In this document: positions 35,051-43,413 of the stretch, piece after piece | Layout: each line of letters opens with the position of its first letter | Numbering within the stretch: position 1 is the stretch's first letter | Position numbers and translations under genes: made by a program | NCBI RefSeq assembly: GCF_001420915.1 | Contig: NZ_CP013021.1 | Coordinates: 692,001-756,000, forward strand | Direction: 5' to 3' | Length of the DNA stretch: 64,000 nucleotides | Origin: Agarivorans gilvus | Lineage (GTDB): Bacteria; Pseudomonadota; Gammaproteobacteria; Enterobacterales; Celerinatantimonadaceae | Notes under the pieces: model-generated | Told to the model about the DNA's origin: nothing | What the model saw: only the letters and a program-made list of their open reading frames with translations | Database searches by the model: none

Positions 35051-37876
35051 ATGACCGTGAATATTCGATTTAAATTAGTGCTGCTGATCAATCTGGTTTG
35101 CCTTGTTGTTATTGCTAGCGTGGCCGCACTGAGTCTTCCCTACTTATACCAACAGCAAAAAACCAGTGTTGGAAACGAAGTTAAAGCGGCTTTATCCTTA
35201 TTTGAAATTAGCGCGAGGCGAGCGGTAAATATACAAAATACCGAGACCCTCAAGTTCTTGGCCAACGAGCTGCTAAAGTCACCCAGCATAAACTATGTGA
35301 AAGTGACAGACCAAACCAGCCAGCAAGTATTACTTGAAGCGGGCGACTCGCGGCAAACCTCCAGCCAAGATGGCCAAACCACCAATAAGTTAGCCGCCTT
35401 AATCGACAATCAGCAGCAACCCGCTAGCCAAGTGAACCCTATCGCTTGGGTAGAAATTGAATTTGTTAGTCCCAGCAATCTCTATCAATGGCTTTATCCT
35501 CATCGGCTTAAAATTATCAATCTACTGATGCTGCTATTTTTAATACAACTTTTTCTAAGTTTAGTGGTGAGCCGAGCAGGCCTCTCGACTAAGCCTGCCA
35601 GTATTGGCAGCGCTAATCAGCCCAAACCTAAGGAGACAACAAGCCCGGTTGAAAACAGCGCTGGATTAGCTCAAAGCCATCAAGAACTACAAGAAACACT
35701 CCATAAAACACAACAACAGCAGCACAAAGAAAAACAGAAGCTCAATCAAATCATTGCCTTATCCAAGCGTGCCAACAGTATAAAGAAAACCCTTTTGGAA
35801 CAAAGCCAACAGGCCTTGGTGATGGTGGATGAGCATAACCACATTATTGAGGCCAGTCCCAAAGCTTTAAAGATACTTGCTTGCAGCAAAGAGCAATTGC
35901 TTAAGTTAGATCTTAACCAACATTTCTCGCTACCACCGCAAAGTGCACAAGATAGCCCAGAATTTATGGAGCTGCTGCTTAGTTACCCTGAAGACTTCTA
36001 CCTTCTTGCTCAGGCTCAACAACAGGCTTACGCGGTGAATCATTTAGCACTACGCTTTGACAAAGACAGTTTGTACTTGCTCAACATTGTGGAGCGTCCC
36101 CCCATAACAAGCAAAGCAGAACCTGTAGCTCAGGCTCGCTGGCAAGCGCTGCAGCTAAGCGACCTGTATTCTCCACTTAAGGCAGGCTGTCTTGCCGCAA
36201 TGCAGCAATTGCAAACGCTAAAAGCCAACACCGAAGCCAATCAGCAGCAAAGCTTAGATGCTCAGCTACGCTTAACTACCCTTCTCGCCTGCCTGCCTTG
36301 GCAACAAAACCAAAGCCAAGCCCTAAAGCTACAAGCAGAAAACTTTGTCGAGTTATTTGAACAGCGCCTTAGTCACTTCAGCGCTTTATATCAGGCTAAT
36401 CGGCTACGCTGGGCCCTTGTGATTAGCCCAGAAGTAAAACAGCATTACCTGTTTAATTACTATCACATGCAAGCGCTCATCGACCTGCACTTATACTTAA
36501 TTTCGCTGTATCCTGCCAAAGCTCAGGTACTACTGCAAATTAACTTAGAGCAACAGCAGTTGGTGGTATCACTGGACGCAGAAAACGCCAGCTTATTATC
36601 GCCACTACAGCAATCTCTGCTGGCTTGTAGCGCAGCCCTATGCAAACAGATTGGTGCCCGCCAGCAGCAACAGCAAGACTCCTTAGCACTTAGATTCTCG
36701 CTAGAACCGGCCACCGAAGTGCAGCTAAACCCAGTAGCCAAGGAGCAAGCTGTTACCATCGATATTGCTGATACCTTTGTGCAACAATGCCTTAAGCTAC
36801 AACTACAATTGCTAGGCTATCGAGTACTGGAGCTAAGTGAATTAGCCCAATGTGAGTCCAGCGAAGCACTAAGCTATATCTGCCAGCAATTACCCAATGA
36901 GCAGCAGCAAGCCTCGCTGCAAGACAAAAACATTGCGCTTATTCTGCTCAGCGAACAAGTGCCTGAGCCCTCAGTCGTCCCGCAGGCCGCTACGGTGTGT
37001 TTAAGAGCCCGGCTCGCGAGCTTTGCGGCACGAGGCTTAGCTAGCGTTCCACACTACGAACAATCAGAACTGCAAGTATTAACCCAAGCCATGCTGGCTA
37101 TAGAAGACACCAAACCGCCAGCAGAGGCGATTAACATCGCTTCGTTTAGCCAACAACAAAACCCGTTCAAGGCCTTAGCCAATATCAGCTCGCCTAAATT
37201 GGCTTGGAAACATAGAGAATGGCAACAAGCCTACAACCAAATTAGAAACCTAGGTCCAGTCGATTATTTGTTGTTGGAAGCTAGTGCGCTAAATCAGGAA
37301 CGCATCAAACAACTAAATCTACTGGCTGTAAAACCCCAGCTATTGATTTATCAAGACCAAGCACAAAACGAGTACCTGAGCCAACTCAGTGATTTTCGCT
37401 TAAGTCTGTTACAGCCCGAACAGTTCCAGCAGCAACTATGGATGTTGCTGTTAAACCACCAGCATTATCAACAAAACTTAGAGTCTTTGAATAGTGATGA
37501 GCAACTATGGGAAGCGCAGCTACTCGGCGAACTAAATACCCTTGCCATCATTCAAGCACTTAGCCAGATAGGCGCTCAACAGCCAGCAGGTATCCATCAG
37601 CATCAAGAGCTGCCGCCAAGCAGCACTATGCAGCCCTACGAAAAAGCGCTTAATCAGGTATTTAAACGTGAAACTAAAGAGCGTGCCCAATTGATTATCG
37701 AGTTTGCTCATGAGCAGCGTTGGCGAGAAGTTCAGCAGCAGCTTACGGCAATTCAGTTTAGTGCAGAGAAGTTTGCCTCTGACTCACTAAACCAGCAGAT
37801 TGAAGCCCTAAGCAAGGCCACTTACCAACAAGATAATGCAGCCTTAGAAAAAGCGCTTGCTCAACTATCTGGGTAG
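35051..37876 (+). CDS. Large membrane protein resembling a degenerate hybrid sensor kinase
   Basis: About 941 aa, Gln- and Leu-rich. I prefer the ATG at 35051 (AAGG upstream) over 35015. There are two transmembrane helices (about residues 6-32 and 153-175) bounding a periplasmic region, a coiled coil, a PAS-like stretch LVMVDEHNHIIEASPKALKI (about 253), and a region resembling the end of a HATPase domain but without N, G1 or G2 boxes. A receiver-like VDYLLLEASALNQERI stretch (about 737) and a C-terminal HPt-like helical segment without a phosphorylatable His complete the layout. I see no HisKA H-box. The order matches BarA-type hybrid kinases, but the catalytic residues seem lost; this is an inference from layout. 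Confidence 0.55.
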   Translation: MTVNIRFKLVLLINLVCLVVIASVAALSLPYLYQQQKTSVGNEVKAALSLFEISARRAVNIQNTETLKFLANELLKSPSINYVKVTDQTSQQVLLEAGDSRQTSSQDGQTTNKLAALIDNQQQPASQVNPIAWVEIEFVSPSNLYQWLYPHRLKIINLLMLLFLIQLFLSLVVSRAGLSTKPASIGSANQPKPKETTSPVENSAGLAQSHQELQETLHKTQQQQHKEKQKLNQIIALSKRANSIKKTLLEQSQQALVMVDEHNHIIEASPKALKILACSKEQLLKLDLNQHFSLPPQSAQDSPEFMELLLSYPEDFYLLAQAQQQAYAVNHLALRFDKDSLYLLNIVERPPITSKAEPVAQARWQALQLSDLYSPLKAGCLAAMQQLQTLKANTEANQQQSLDAQLRLTTLLACLPWQQNQSQALKLQAENFVELFEQRLSHFSALYQANRLRWALVISPEVKQHYLFNYYHMQALIDLHLYLISLYPAKAQVLLQINLEQQQLVVSLDAENASLLSPLQQSLLACSAALCKQIGARQQQQQDSLALRFSLEPATEVQLNPVAKEQAVTIDIADTFVQQCLKLQLQLLGYRVLELSELAQCESSEALSYICQQLPNEQQQASLQDKNIALILLSEQVPEPSVVPQAATVCLRARLASFAARGLASVPHYEQSELQVLTQAMLAIEDTKPPAEAINIASFSQQQNPFKALANISSPKLAWKHREWQQAYNQIRNLGPVDYLLLEASALNQERIKQLNLLAVKPQLLIYQDQAQNEYLSQLSDFRLSLLQPEQFQQQLWMLLLNHQHYQQNLESLNSDEQLWEAQLLGELNTLAIIQALSQIGAQQPAGIHQHQELPPSSTMQPYEKALNQVFKRETKERAQLIIEFAHEQRWREVQQQLTAIQFSAEKFASDSLNQQIEALSKATYQQDNAALEKALAQLSG

Positions 37877-37886
37877 ATAGTTGAGC
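37859..37886. terminator. 12-bp perfect hairpin at the end of the kinase-like gene
   Basis: GCTCAACTATCT and AGATAGTTGAGC flank GGGT, overlapping the stop codon of the upstream gene. There is no T tract. It lies between two convergent genes and may act as a transcription barrier or protect mRNA ends. Confidence 0.5.
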
Positions 37887-37915
37887 ACACCAGCAACGAA
37901 GTAGTTGCCGATGAC

Positions 37916-39022
37916 TTAGTCAACAATAAGATCGTAGTCTCGGCGAAGAATGTCGATCACTTCTTGTTTCGGGTTGTCGGCAATCTCAATTTTTGCACCG
38001 GTGATTTTCTCTGCAATACCAATGTAAGTACTAGAAATTTTCATCAGTACCTCAACTGGAAGATCGTTGTCTCGAGCTAAAGCTTCCCGCTCAGGCATAC
38101 GGTTTTTATTAAGTAAGATATCTGGATCAGGGAAATGATTAAGCAGTAACTGTCGAAAATCTTCTTTCGAGTTTTCAACAATATTACCTTGGCGATACTC
38201 AGCGCCATCCCATATACGCGATGAGTCAGGCGTGCCCACTTCATCCATGTAAATTAATTTATCGTTACCTTGTGCATCGGTGACATAACCAAACTCAAAC
38301 TTAGTATCAACAAAGATTTGATCAATCTCTTCCAAAGCTTGGCTAATCACACCAAAACCTTGTTTCAGTAAGGTTTCGTAAACGTCGATATCGCTGGCAG
38401 CTTGAAACTTAAACGCCGCATAGTTTTGCTCGATATTTTGTCGAGTCACGTTCACATCATCGGCTTCAGGTACTCCGGGAATACCTTTTAAAATTCCTTT
38501 AGTGGACGGCGTAATCAATAACTCGGGCAGTTTTTGATCGCGCTCCAAGCCTTCTGGTAAATCGATACCACAGAAATTACGCTCACCATTTTGGTAGGCA
38601 CGCCACATCGAGCCAGTAATATATTGGCGACAAATCGCTTCAATCATTACCGGACGGGCTTTTTGCACTATCCAAACCAAAGGATGAGGAATATCCAAAA
38701 TATGACTGTCGGCTAAGCCTTGCTCTTTAAACAGCTTAAACCAATGGTTAGAAATAGCATTGAGTGCAGCACCTTTACCGGGTACCCCTTTAAGTCCTTG
38801 TTCGCCATGCCAAATACAATCAAAGGCAGAGATACGGTCGCTAATAACCATAATGGCTAAAGGCGTATCTTCGGCTACATCATAGCCTTTTTCTTGAATG
38901 AGTCGTTTACTGTCGGCCTCGGTAAGCCAATAAACTGAACGCACCTTACCACTATGAACTGGTGCATCGGTACGAATGGGTAAATCATTATTCACTGCTA
39001 ATACTTTATCAGCGAGACTCAT
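37916..39022 (-). CDS. purC: Phosphoribosylaminoimidazole-succinocarboxamide synthase
   Basis: SAICAR synthetase of purine synthesis, acting just before PurB. The 368-aa protein is the longer Vibrio/Shewanella type rather than the 237-aa E. coli form. It has HSGKVRSVYWL, IMVISDRISAFDCIWHGEQG, CRQYITGSMWRAYQNG, and KFEFGYVTDAQG with YMDEVGTPDSSRIW. It is monocistronic. I found no clear PurR box in the 240 nt upstream. Confidence 0.95.
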   Translation of the reverse strand: MSLADKVLAVNNDLPIRTDAPVHSGKVRSVYWLTEADSKRLIQEKGYDVAEDTPLAIMVISDRISAFDCIWHGEQGLKGVPGKGAALNAISNHWFKLFKEQGLADSHILDIPHPLVWIVQKARPVMIEAICRQYITGSMWRAYQNGERNFCGIDLPEGLERDQKLPELLITPSTKGILKGIPGVPEADDVNVTRQNIEQNYAAFKFQAASDIDVYETLLKQGFGVISQALEEIDQIFVDTKFEFGYVTDAQGNDKLIYMDEVGTPDSSRIWDGAEYRQGNIVENSKEDFRQLLLNHFPDPDILLNKNRMPEREALARDNDLPVEVLMKISSTYIGIAEKITGAKIEIADNPKQEVIDILRRDYDLIVD

Positions 39023-39264
39023 GGTAAACCGTCCTCTAAATCATGAGTGAAAAATCAGCGGCAACGGCCTTATCAACTGACTTTTACGGGGGAACATTAA
39101 AGTGCTGAAGGATTTTACCAGAATAAGCGGCAACTACTAGCCATTCTAATCAACAAGCAAACCATTTAAGTCTGGTCCTCAGAATGACCAAGGCTGTAAA
39201 CCAAATCAAGCCCCCTCCTCTACCATAATATTACTTTTTGAAGCAATAACTCAGCCGACAGCAG

Positions 39265-40365
39265 TTATGACAAAGAAGCGGATGGGCAAGATGAGCGTAA
39301 CACTTTAAGGCGTTGAGGCATGTTATATAAGGCGCGCCCAATACCACGGTTGCTTAGATGCCAAAACAGTAGACTTAATACAACAATCGTAGCTGTAGCA
39401 AAGCTTGGGTAAAGTAATAACCAGAGATCTGCGCTTAAACCATCCAAAGGTTTGTTTAAATCCAACATTGCAGGAATCACAAGTACCCCAACTAGCTCAA
39501 TAAAAATTCGATGCAACACATATATCTGCAAAGTATTACGGCCAATCCAGGAAACAATACTCAGTTTCATAACGCGCTGCGCAACGGTAAATAGTGGAAC
39601 ACCTACAAAAATAATCGAGAAACTAAGCAGCATAGGTATTGAGAATCCTAGGGCCTTAGTGAGCAAGAATAGTATTATGGGTGAGGCTGCCAGTAACAGA
39701 CTAGATGCATTTAAACGAGACAAAAGAGCAAAGGTTTTACTCCCCCAAAAGCAACCAAAGGCAAAATAAATTCCATTGATAAAAATACTATTCACAGGCC
39801 AAGACAAGCCAAATGTCCAGCCATACCAATGAAACACCAGCATTGTAGCCAAGGCTAACCACCAATTTCGCGCTAGGCTTTTACAGACGATAAAATAAAC
39901 GACCAGTGCATAAAGATACCAAAGACTGCTATGCCCCCTCAGCGTCAACCATATAAATTCTAACAATTCTCTACTGTATAAGGCATTTACAGCGCTGCTA
40001 AGCTGTACCTCGGGCTGCCCTAAGCGATTAATACCATATACACTGAGCCATTGAATAACGCCCCATAATAAAAACAGATAAACTAAATTTGAAATGCGCT
40101 TATCAAAAACCTCATACCAAGATTTTTTGGTCACAGAGCTATGAACCAACATTCCTGATATGACAAAAAATAGCGGCATTCTCAAAGGCGCTAAGTAATG
40201 ACTAATCTTCTCATTAAAATAAGAAAAAATGTCGCTGCCGGAGTCCGATACAAACGTCGGCAACGAGTAAGAGGTGACAATAACGTGATGGAAAACAACA
40301 AGCAGTATACAAAAACCCTTGGCGGCATCGATCCAATCGACTCTGGCTTTCAAATCCTTCTGCAT
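39265..40365 (-). CDS. Acyltransferase 3 family membrane protein
   Basis: A 366-aa protein with about ten hydrophobic helices and the family start ARVDWIDAAKGFCILLVVFHHV, in which the catalytic-type His lies, followed by LRMPLFFVISGML. Members (OafA/NodX/WecH type) O-acetylate or otherwise acylate surface polysaccharides. There is no polysaccharide cluster nearby, so the substrate is unknown. A CRP-like site lies about 60 nt upstream. Confidence 0.9.
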   Translation of the reverse strand: MQKDLKARVDWIDAAKGFCILLVVFHHVIVTSYSLPTFVSDSGSDIFSYFNEKISHYLAPLRMPLFFVISGMLVHSSVTKKSWYEVFDKRISNLVYLFLLWGVIQWLSVYGINRLGQPEVQLSSAVNALYSRELLEFIWLTLRGHSSLWYLYALVVYFIVCKSLARNWWLALATMLVFHWYGWTFGLSWPVNSIFINGIYFAFGCFWGSKTFALLSRLNASSLLLAASPIILFLLTKALGFSIPMLLSFSIIFVGVPLFTVAQRVMKLSIVSWIGRNTLQIYVLHRIFIELVGVLVIPAMLDLNKPLDGLSADLWLLLYPSFATATIVVLSLLFWHLSNRGIGRALYNMPQRLKVLRSSCPSASLS

Positions 40366-40425
40366 AAGTAGTCCTTTGTTTAACTAAACAAGCACTCTCA
40401 CCATCTACGACTCAGGTAAATCAAT

Positions 40426-40441
40426 AGTGATCTATATCACA
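40426..40441 (-). promoter_or_regulatory. CRP-like binding site upstream of the acyltransferase gene
   Basis: AGTGA-TCTATA-TCACA matches the TGTGA-N6-TCACA consensus with one mismatch and lies about 60 nt upstream of the acyltransferase start. Activation or repression by cAMP-CRP is an inference. I see nothing else in the gap 40442-40723. Confidence 0.5.
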
Positions 40442-40723
40442 CTAAACCATGTTATATAACTAGATCCACCCTTAATTAATGACATTAGCTTTTTTAATTT
40501 AAGTATTAGAGCACAACGGAAGACCACCGCTGTCAATCGCTACGCGTTTCTAATCTTTCTTTCTGATACTGAAAAGCGTAGTTTCTGCTGGCAAACTACA
40601 CGGTAAACAGATAACTACAACATATATCGGGGGATATAACGAAAAGCAGTGAATAAGCCAAATATTCAAAGCCAATAAAATGGCTAATAACGAATCAAAG
40701 AAGGCACAGCACACACCAAATCA

Positions 40724-41881
40724 TCAGTCTGAGTCAACTTTATCAAAATACCAATAACCATGATTAAGCAAGTCCAGTAACCAGCTCAACTGATGACTGT
40801 CCTGCTTTAACGCTCGTAAGGAGTGGGCATCTATGGCGTTATGATCACACATGCTTTTTGCCAAGGCCCAAGAGCAATTGGGCACCATATAAGCTTGCCC
40901 ATCAACAAAGATTTGATAGGGCAATACATCTAAATAAAGGGCTTTAATACCAGCGCAACGCCTTAAGGCTAAACCCTGCTCCACCAGTTCGGCTAAATCG
41001 GCAAGAGCTAACCGTTGCTCGCTGTTATGCAGTACCACAATATCCGAGCTATGAGCGCTGTCGCTTAGATATTCCCCCAAGAACTGCGCACTAATTTCTG
41101 GCGAACTTAATAGTTTAACCATCATCTTATTTAGGGCTTGGCTTTCATGCTCGGCGATACGACCAAATTCTTGGGTAACACAGCGTTTAGCATCAGAAAA
41201 GCGTGATGTTTGTGGCTGGTGTTGCAACAAATAATCGGCAAATCCACCTACTAGCTCTAGAGAATTAGGCGCTCGAAAACCTATAGAATAATTCATAGCA
41301 GCTTCTATCGCGTAGCCTTCATGTGGGCAGCCAGGTGGTATATACAGTACATCACCGGCTTCCAATACCACATCAATAATGGCCTTAAAAGGCTCGCAAT
41401 GTTTTAAATGCGGATCTGGACTCAACACTTTTAAAATTTGCTTTTCACCAACCCGCCAATGTCTTCTGCCCTCACCTTGAATAATAAATACACCGTATTG
41501 GTCTATATGCGGCCCCACCCCTCCTTCCGGGGTAGAATAAGACACCATCACATCATCAAAACGCCAATTAGGAATAAACTGAAAGGCTTCAGCCAACAGG
41601 TTTACCCGTGGGTGCCAATGATCAACGCCTTGAACTAATAACGAACTATGCGACTCCCCCAAGGCGGCAAAGTCTTCAAACGGGCCTAACTGGGCTTGCC
41701 ATTGCTGCTCATGACAAGTGACTAAACGCGACTGAATTTCCGACTCCATGGCTAAGCCCGCCAATTCCTCAGGGCTTAGTGGATCAACAAAATTACCCAT
41801 CCCTTTTTTAAACACAACGGCTTGTTGTTGCCAATAAGTCGCCATAAACTCATCTTGATTGAAAGAGACTTCATACATCAT
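40724..41881 (-). CDS. roxA: Ribosomal protein uL16 3-hydroxylase RoxA
   Basis: 2-oxoglutarate/Fe(II) JmjC-like oxygenase (YcfD) that hydroxylates an Arg of ribosomal protein L16. The 385-aa protein shows the metal motif in VGPHIDQYGVFIIQGEG (HxD), the distal His region LYIPPGCPHEGYAI, and the winged-helix C-terminal domain. It is core and forms the left border of the Dnd island. It diverges from the J-domain gene across 140 nt. Confidence 0.93.
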   Translation of the reverse strand: MMYEVSFNQDEFMATYWQQQAVVFKKGMGNFVDPLSPEELAGLAMESEIQSRLVTCHEQQWQAQLGPFEDFAALGESHSSLLVQGVDHWHPRVNLLAEAFQFIPNWRFDDVMVSYSTPEGGVGPHIDQYGVFIIQGEGRRHWRVGEKQILKVLSPDPHLKHCEPFKAIIDVVLEAGDVLYIPPGCPHEGYAIEAAMNYSIGFRAPNSLELVGGFADYLLQHQPQTSRFSDAKRCVTQEFGRIAEHESQALNKMMVKLLSSPEISAQFLGEYLSDSAHSSDIVVLHNSEQRLALADLAELVEQGLALRRCAGIKALYLDVLPYQIFVDGQAYMVPNCSWALAKSMCDHNAIDAHSLRALKQDSHQLSWLLDLLNHGYWYFDKVDSD

Positions 41882-42021
41882 GTAACTTCCTCATATTCAG
41901 TCTTCCCAGTGTATACTATTTGCCGAGTGGGTTTTGCATCGTCGTCACGCTTTAACCATGAGACAAGAAGCATAAAACGCTGTATTCTAGCGGTGGCTAT
42001 ACAGGGATAGAAACACGCACC

Positions 42022-42852
42022 ATGACGACACACTTCCAACTCTTCGACCTTCCAGAAAACGCCACGGAAGAACAAATTCGCACCCGTTACAAACAGCTCG
42101 CTGCACGCTGTCATCCAGATAAAGGTGGTTCATCACAATTGATGATCCTGATTAAAAACAGTTACCAAAAACTGATCATGGGTGAAGGCGCACTGCCAAT
42201 AAACCAACACCTCAATGACAGCAACAAACAGATTATCGATTTAAAAAAAACCATTCATCAGCAACAGTTTTACATTCAAAAACTGAGCGTAGCGATTGCC
42301 AAACAAGCCCAACAAAAAGAAACCAAGCGGCTAAAGAAGATACTGATGCCTGCTGCACTAGCGGTATTCGCCATACTGGTATTGGTATTAGCCGGGAAAA
42401 ACTACCAGAGCCACCAACAACTTGAGCAAATCACCGCCAAGCTTGCGGTGCAAAAACAACAAGCGGCAAGTGCTAAAGCTGCAAGTATGGCAAGCGCTAA
42501 AGCTGCAAGTATGGCAAGCGCAAGCGATGAAGTAGAAAGAGAACAACCTGAGATTTGGGAGCTAAAACAAAAATTACGCTTAAGCCGCGCCATGCAGCAA
42601 TACTTAGAAACCGACTTAGATACTAGCTTAGCGATAATTCAGCACCAGTTAAACAACGCAGCTACACCGCTTAGCCAGGCCCAAACGCAATTTTTGGCGC
42701 AATATGAGCTTGGCCAAACAGAAGCTGCGATAACCGATGATGTTATGGAACCAACAGCACTCCCAGCGGAGCTGATAAGTCCAAAGCCCCTAGAAGCCCA
42801 GCAGCCCACTGAAACGATGCAACAAGAGCAAAGTGATAAAACCGTGGAGTAA
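42022..42852 (+). CDS. Membrane-anchored J-domain protein at the head of the Dnd island
   Basis: A 276-aa protein with an N-terminal J domain: FQLFDLPENATEEQIRTRYK and the HPD motif at residues 31-33. A helical stretch follows, then a transmembrane segment (about 107-125), a coiled coil, an Ala/Ser/Met repeat, and an acidic, Gln-rich C terminus. The HPD motif should stimulate DnaK ATPase, so it would recruit Hsp70 at the inner membrane. Its stop is 3 nt before the next gene, making a J-protein/M15-like/methyltransferase operon that leads into dndBCDE. I know of no described role for a J protein in Dnd systems; it could instead be a flanking gene. Confidence 0.8.
   Translation: MTTHFQLFDLPENATEEQIRTRYKQLAARCHPDKGGSSQLMILIKNSYQKLIMGEGALPINQHLNDSNKQIIDLKKTIHQQQFYIQKLSVAIAKQAQQKETKRLKKILMPAALAVFAILVLVLAGKNYQSHQQLEQITAKLAVQKQQAASAKAASMASAKAASMASASDEVEREQPEIWELKQKLRLSRAMQQYLETDLDTSLAIIQHQLNNAATPLSQAQTQFLAQYELGQTEAAITDDVMEPTALPAELISPKPLEAQQPTETMQQEQSDKTVE
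42466..42513 (+). repeat. Two tandem 24-bp units inside the J-domain gene
   Basis: Two copies of a 24-nt unit (GCAAG-T/C-GCTAAAGCTGCAAGTATG) differ at one base, followed by a partial copy. They encode repeated ASAKAASM in the linker after the membrane segment. Unit number could vary by slippage without frameshift. Confidence 0.85.
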
Positions 42853-42855
42853 TCT

Positions 42856-43380
42856 ATGTTGCAACTGCTTGATTGGTACAAAAACAAACATTCAGAATAT
42901 TTAGGTTCTAACAAGCCAAGCAGCCTTTCTTCAAATTATTTACATCAATTAAGCAGCGCTGTTCTAACCCCCATAGCGCAAAAACTAGGAAGCGTTGTTA
43001 TTACCTACGATTTTACCAGCCATCCATTGCTACGTTACATATTGAACAATAAGCCTAGCGATATGGCACCAAAGCTAGACCAACATGCGGCCATGGAGCT
43101 AAACAGCCAAGGAAAGCGCATATGCAAAAGAGATGGAGCGGCCTGTGATTTCTATGTTTTAGGCTATGAAACAAAAATGAATGAAGTTGCTCGATTTATC
43201 GTCAATCAGCTCAACTTTGATCGCCTATATTTTTATGGCAAAGATAGACCCATACACCTCAGCATTGGGCCAGAAAATACACACTATGCACTTATAAGAA
43301 GCAGGCGCAGCGATGGTGTTCGCATCAACCAAAAGAGTGCCCAAGGCATCGCCACACGCAAGCTATTCAATCATTTATAA
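42856..43380 (+). CDS. Peptidase M15-like (D-Ala-D-Ala carboxypeptidase fold) protein, degenerate metal site
   Basis: A 174-aa protein without signal peptide. Its second half resembles the M15/hedgehog DD-peptidase fold: LDQHAAMELNSQGKRICKRD then GAACDFYV, followed by FDRLYFYGKDRPIHLSIGPE. In active enzymes the pattern is SxHxxGxAxD and a later WxH. Here G-A-A-C-D is kept but the His three residues before G is Lys, while the later His (PIHLS) remains. That suggests a lost or altered zinc site, or a family with other ligands. It lies 3 nt after the J-protein gene and 33 nt before the methyltransferase gene. The function is unknown; the cytoplasmic location argues against peptidoglycan. Confidence 0.55.
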   Translation: MLQLLDWYKNKHSEYLGSNKPSSLSSNYLHQLSSAVLTPIAQKLGSVVITYDFTSHPLLRYILNNKPSDMAPKLDQHAAMELNSQGKRICKRDGAACDFYVLGYETKMNEVARFIVNQLNFDRLYFYGKDRPIHLSIGPENTHYALIRSRRSDGVRINQKSAQGIATRKLFNHL

Positions 43381-43413
43381 CCACTGAAGATTAAATAATT
43401 AGGGGCCCACTAA

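Noticed and set aside
42466..42513. The tandem 24-bp units considered as a CRISPR or other array
   Set aside because: There are only two units, no spacers, and the phase is coding.
42402..42593. Repetitive minus-strand frame in the J-protein gene
   Set aside because: It is the antisense reading of the Ala/Ser/Met repeat and has no independent support.
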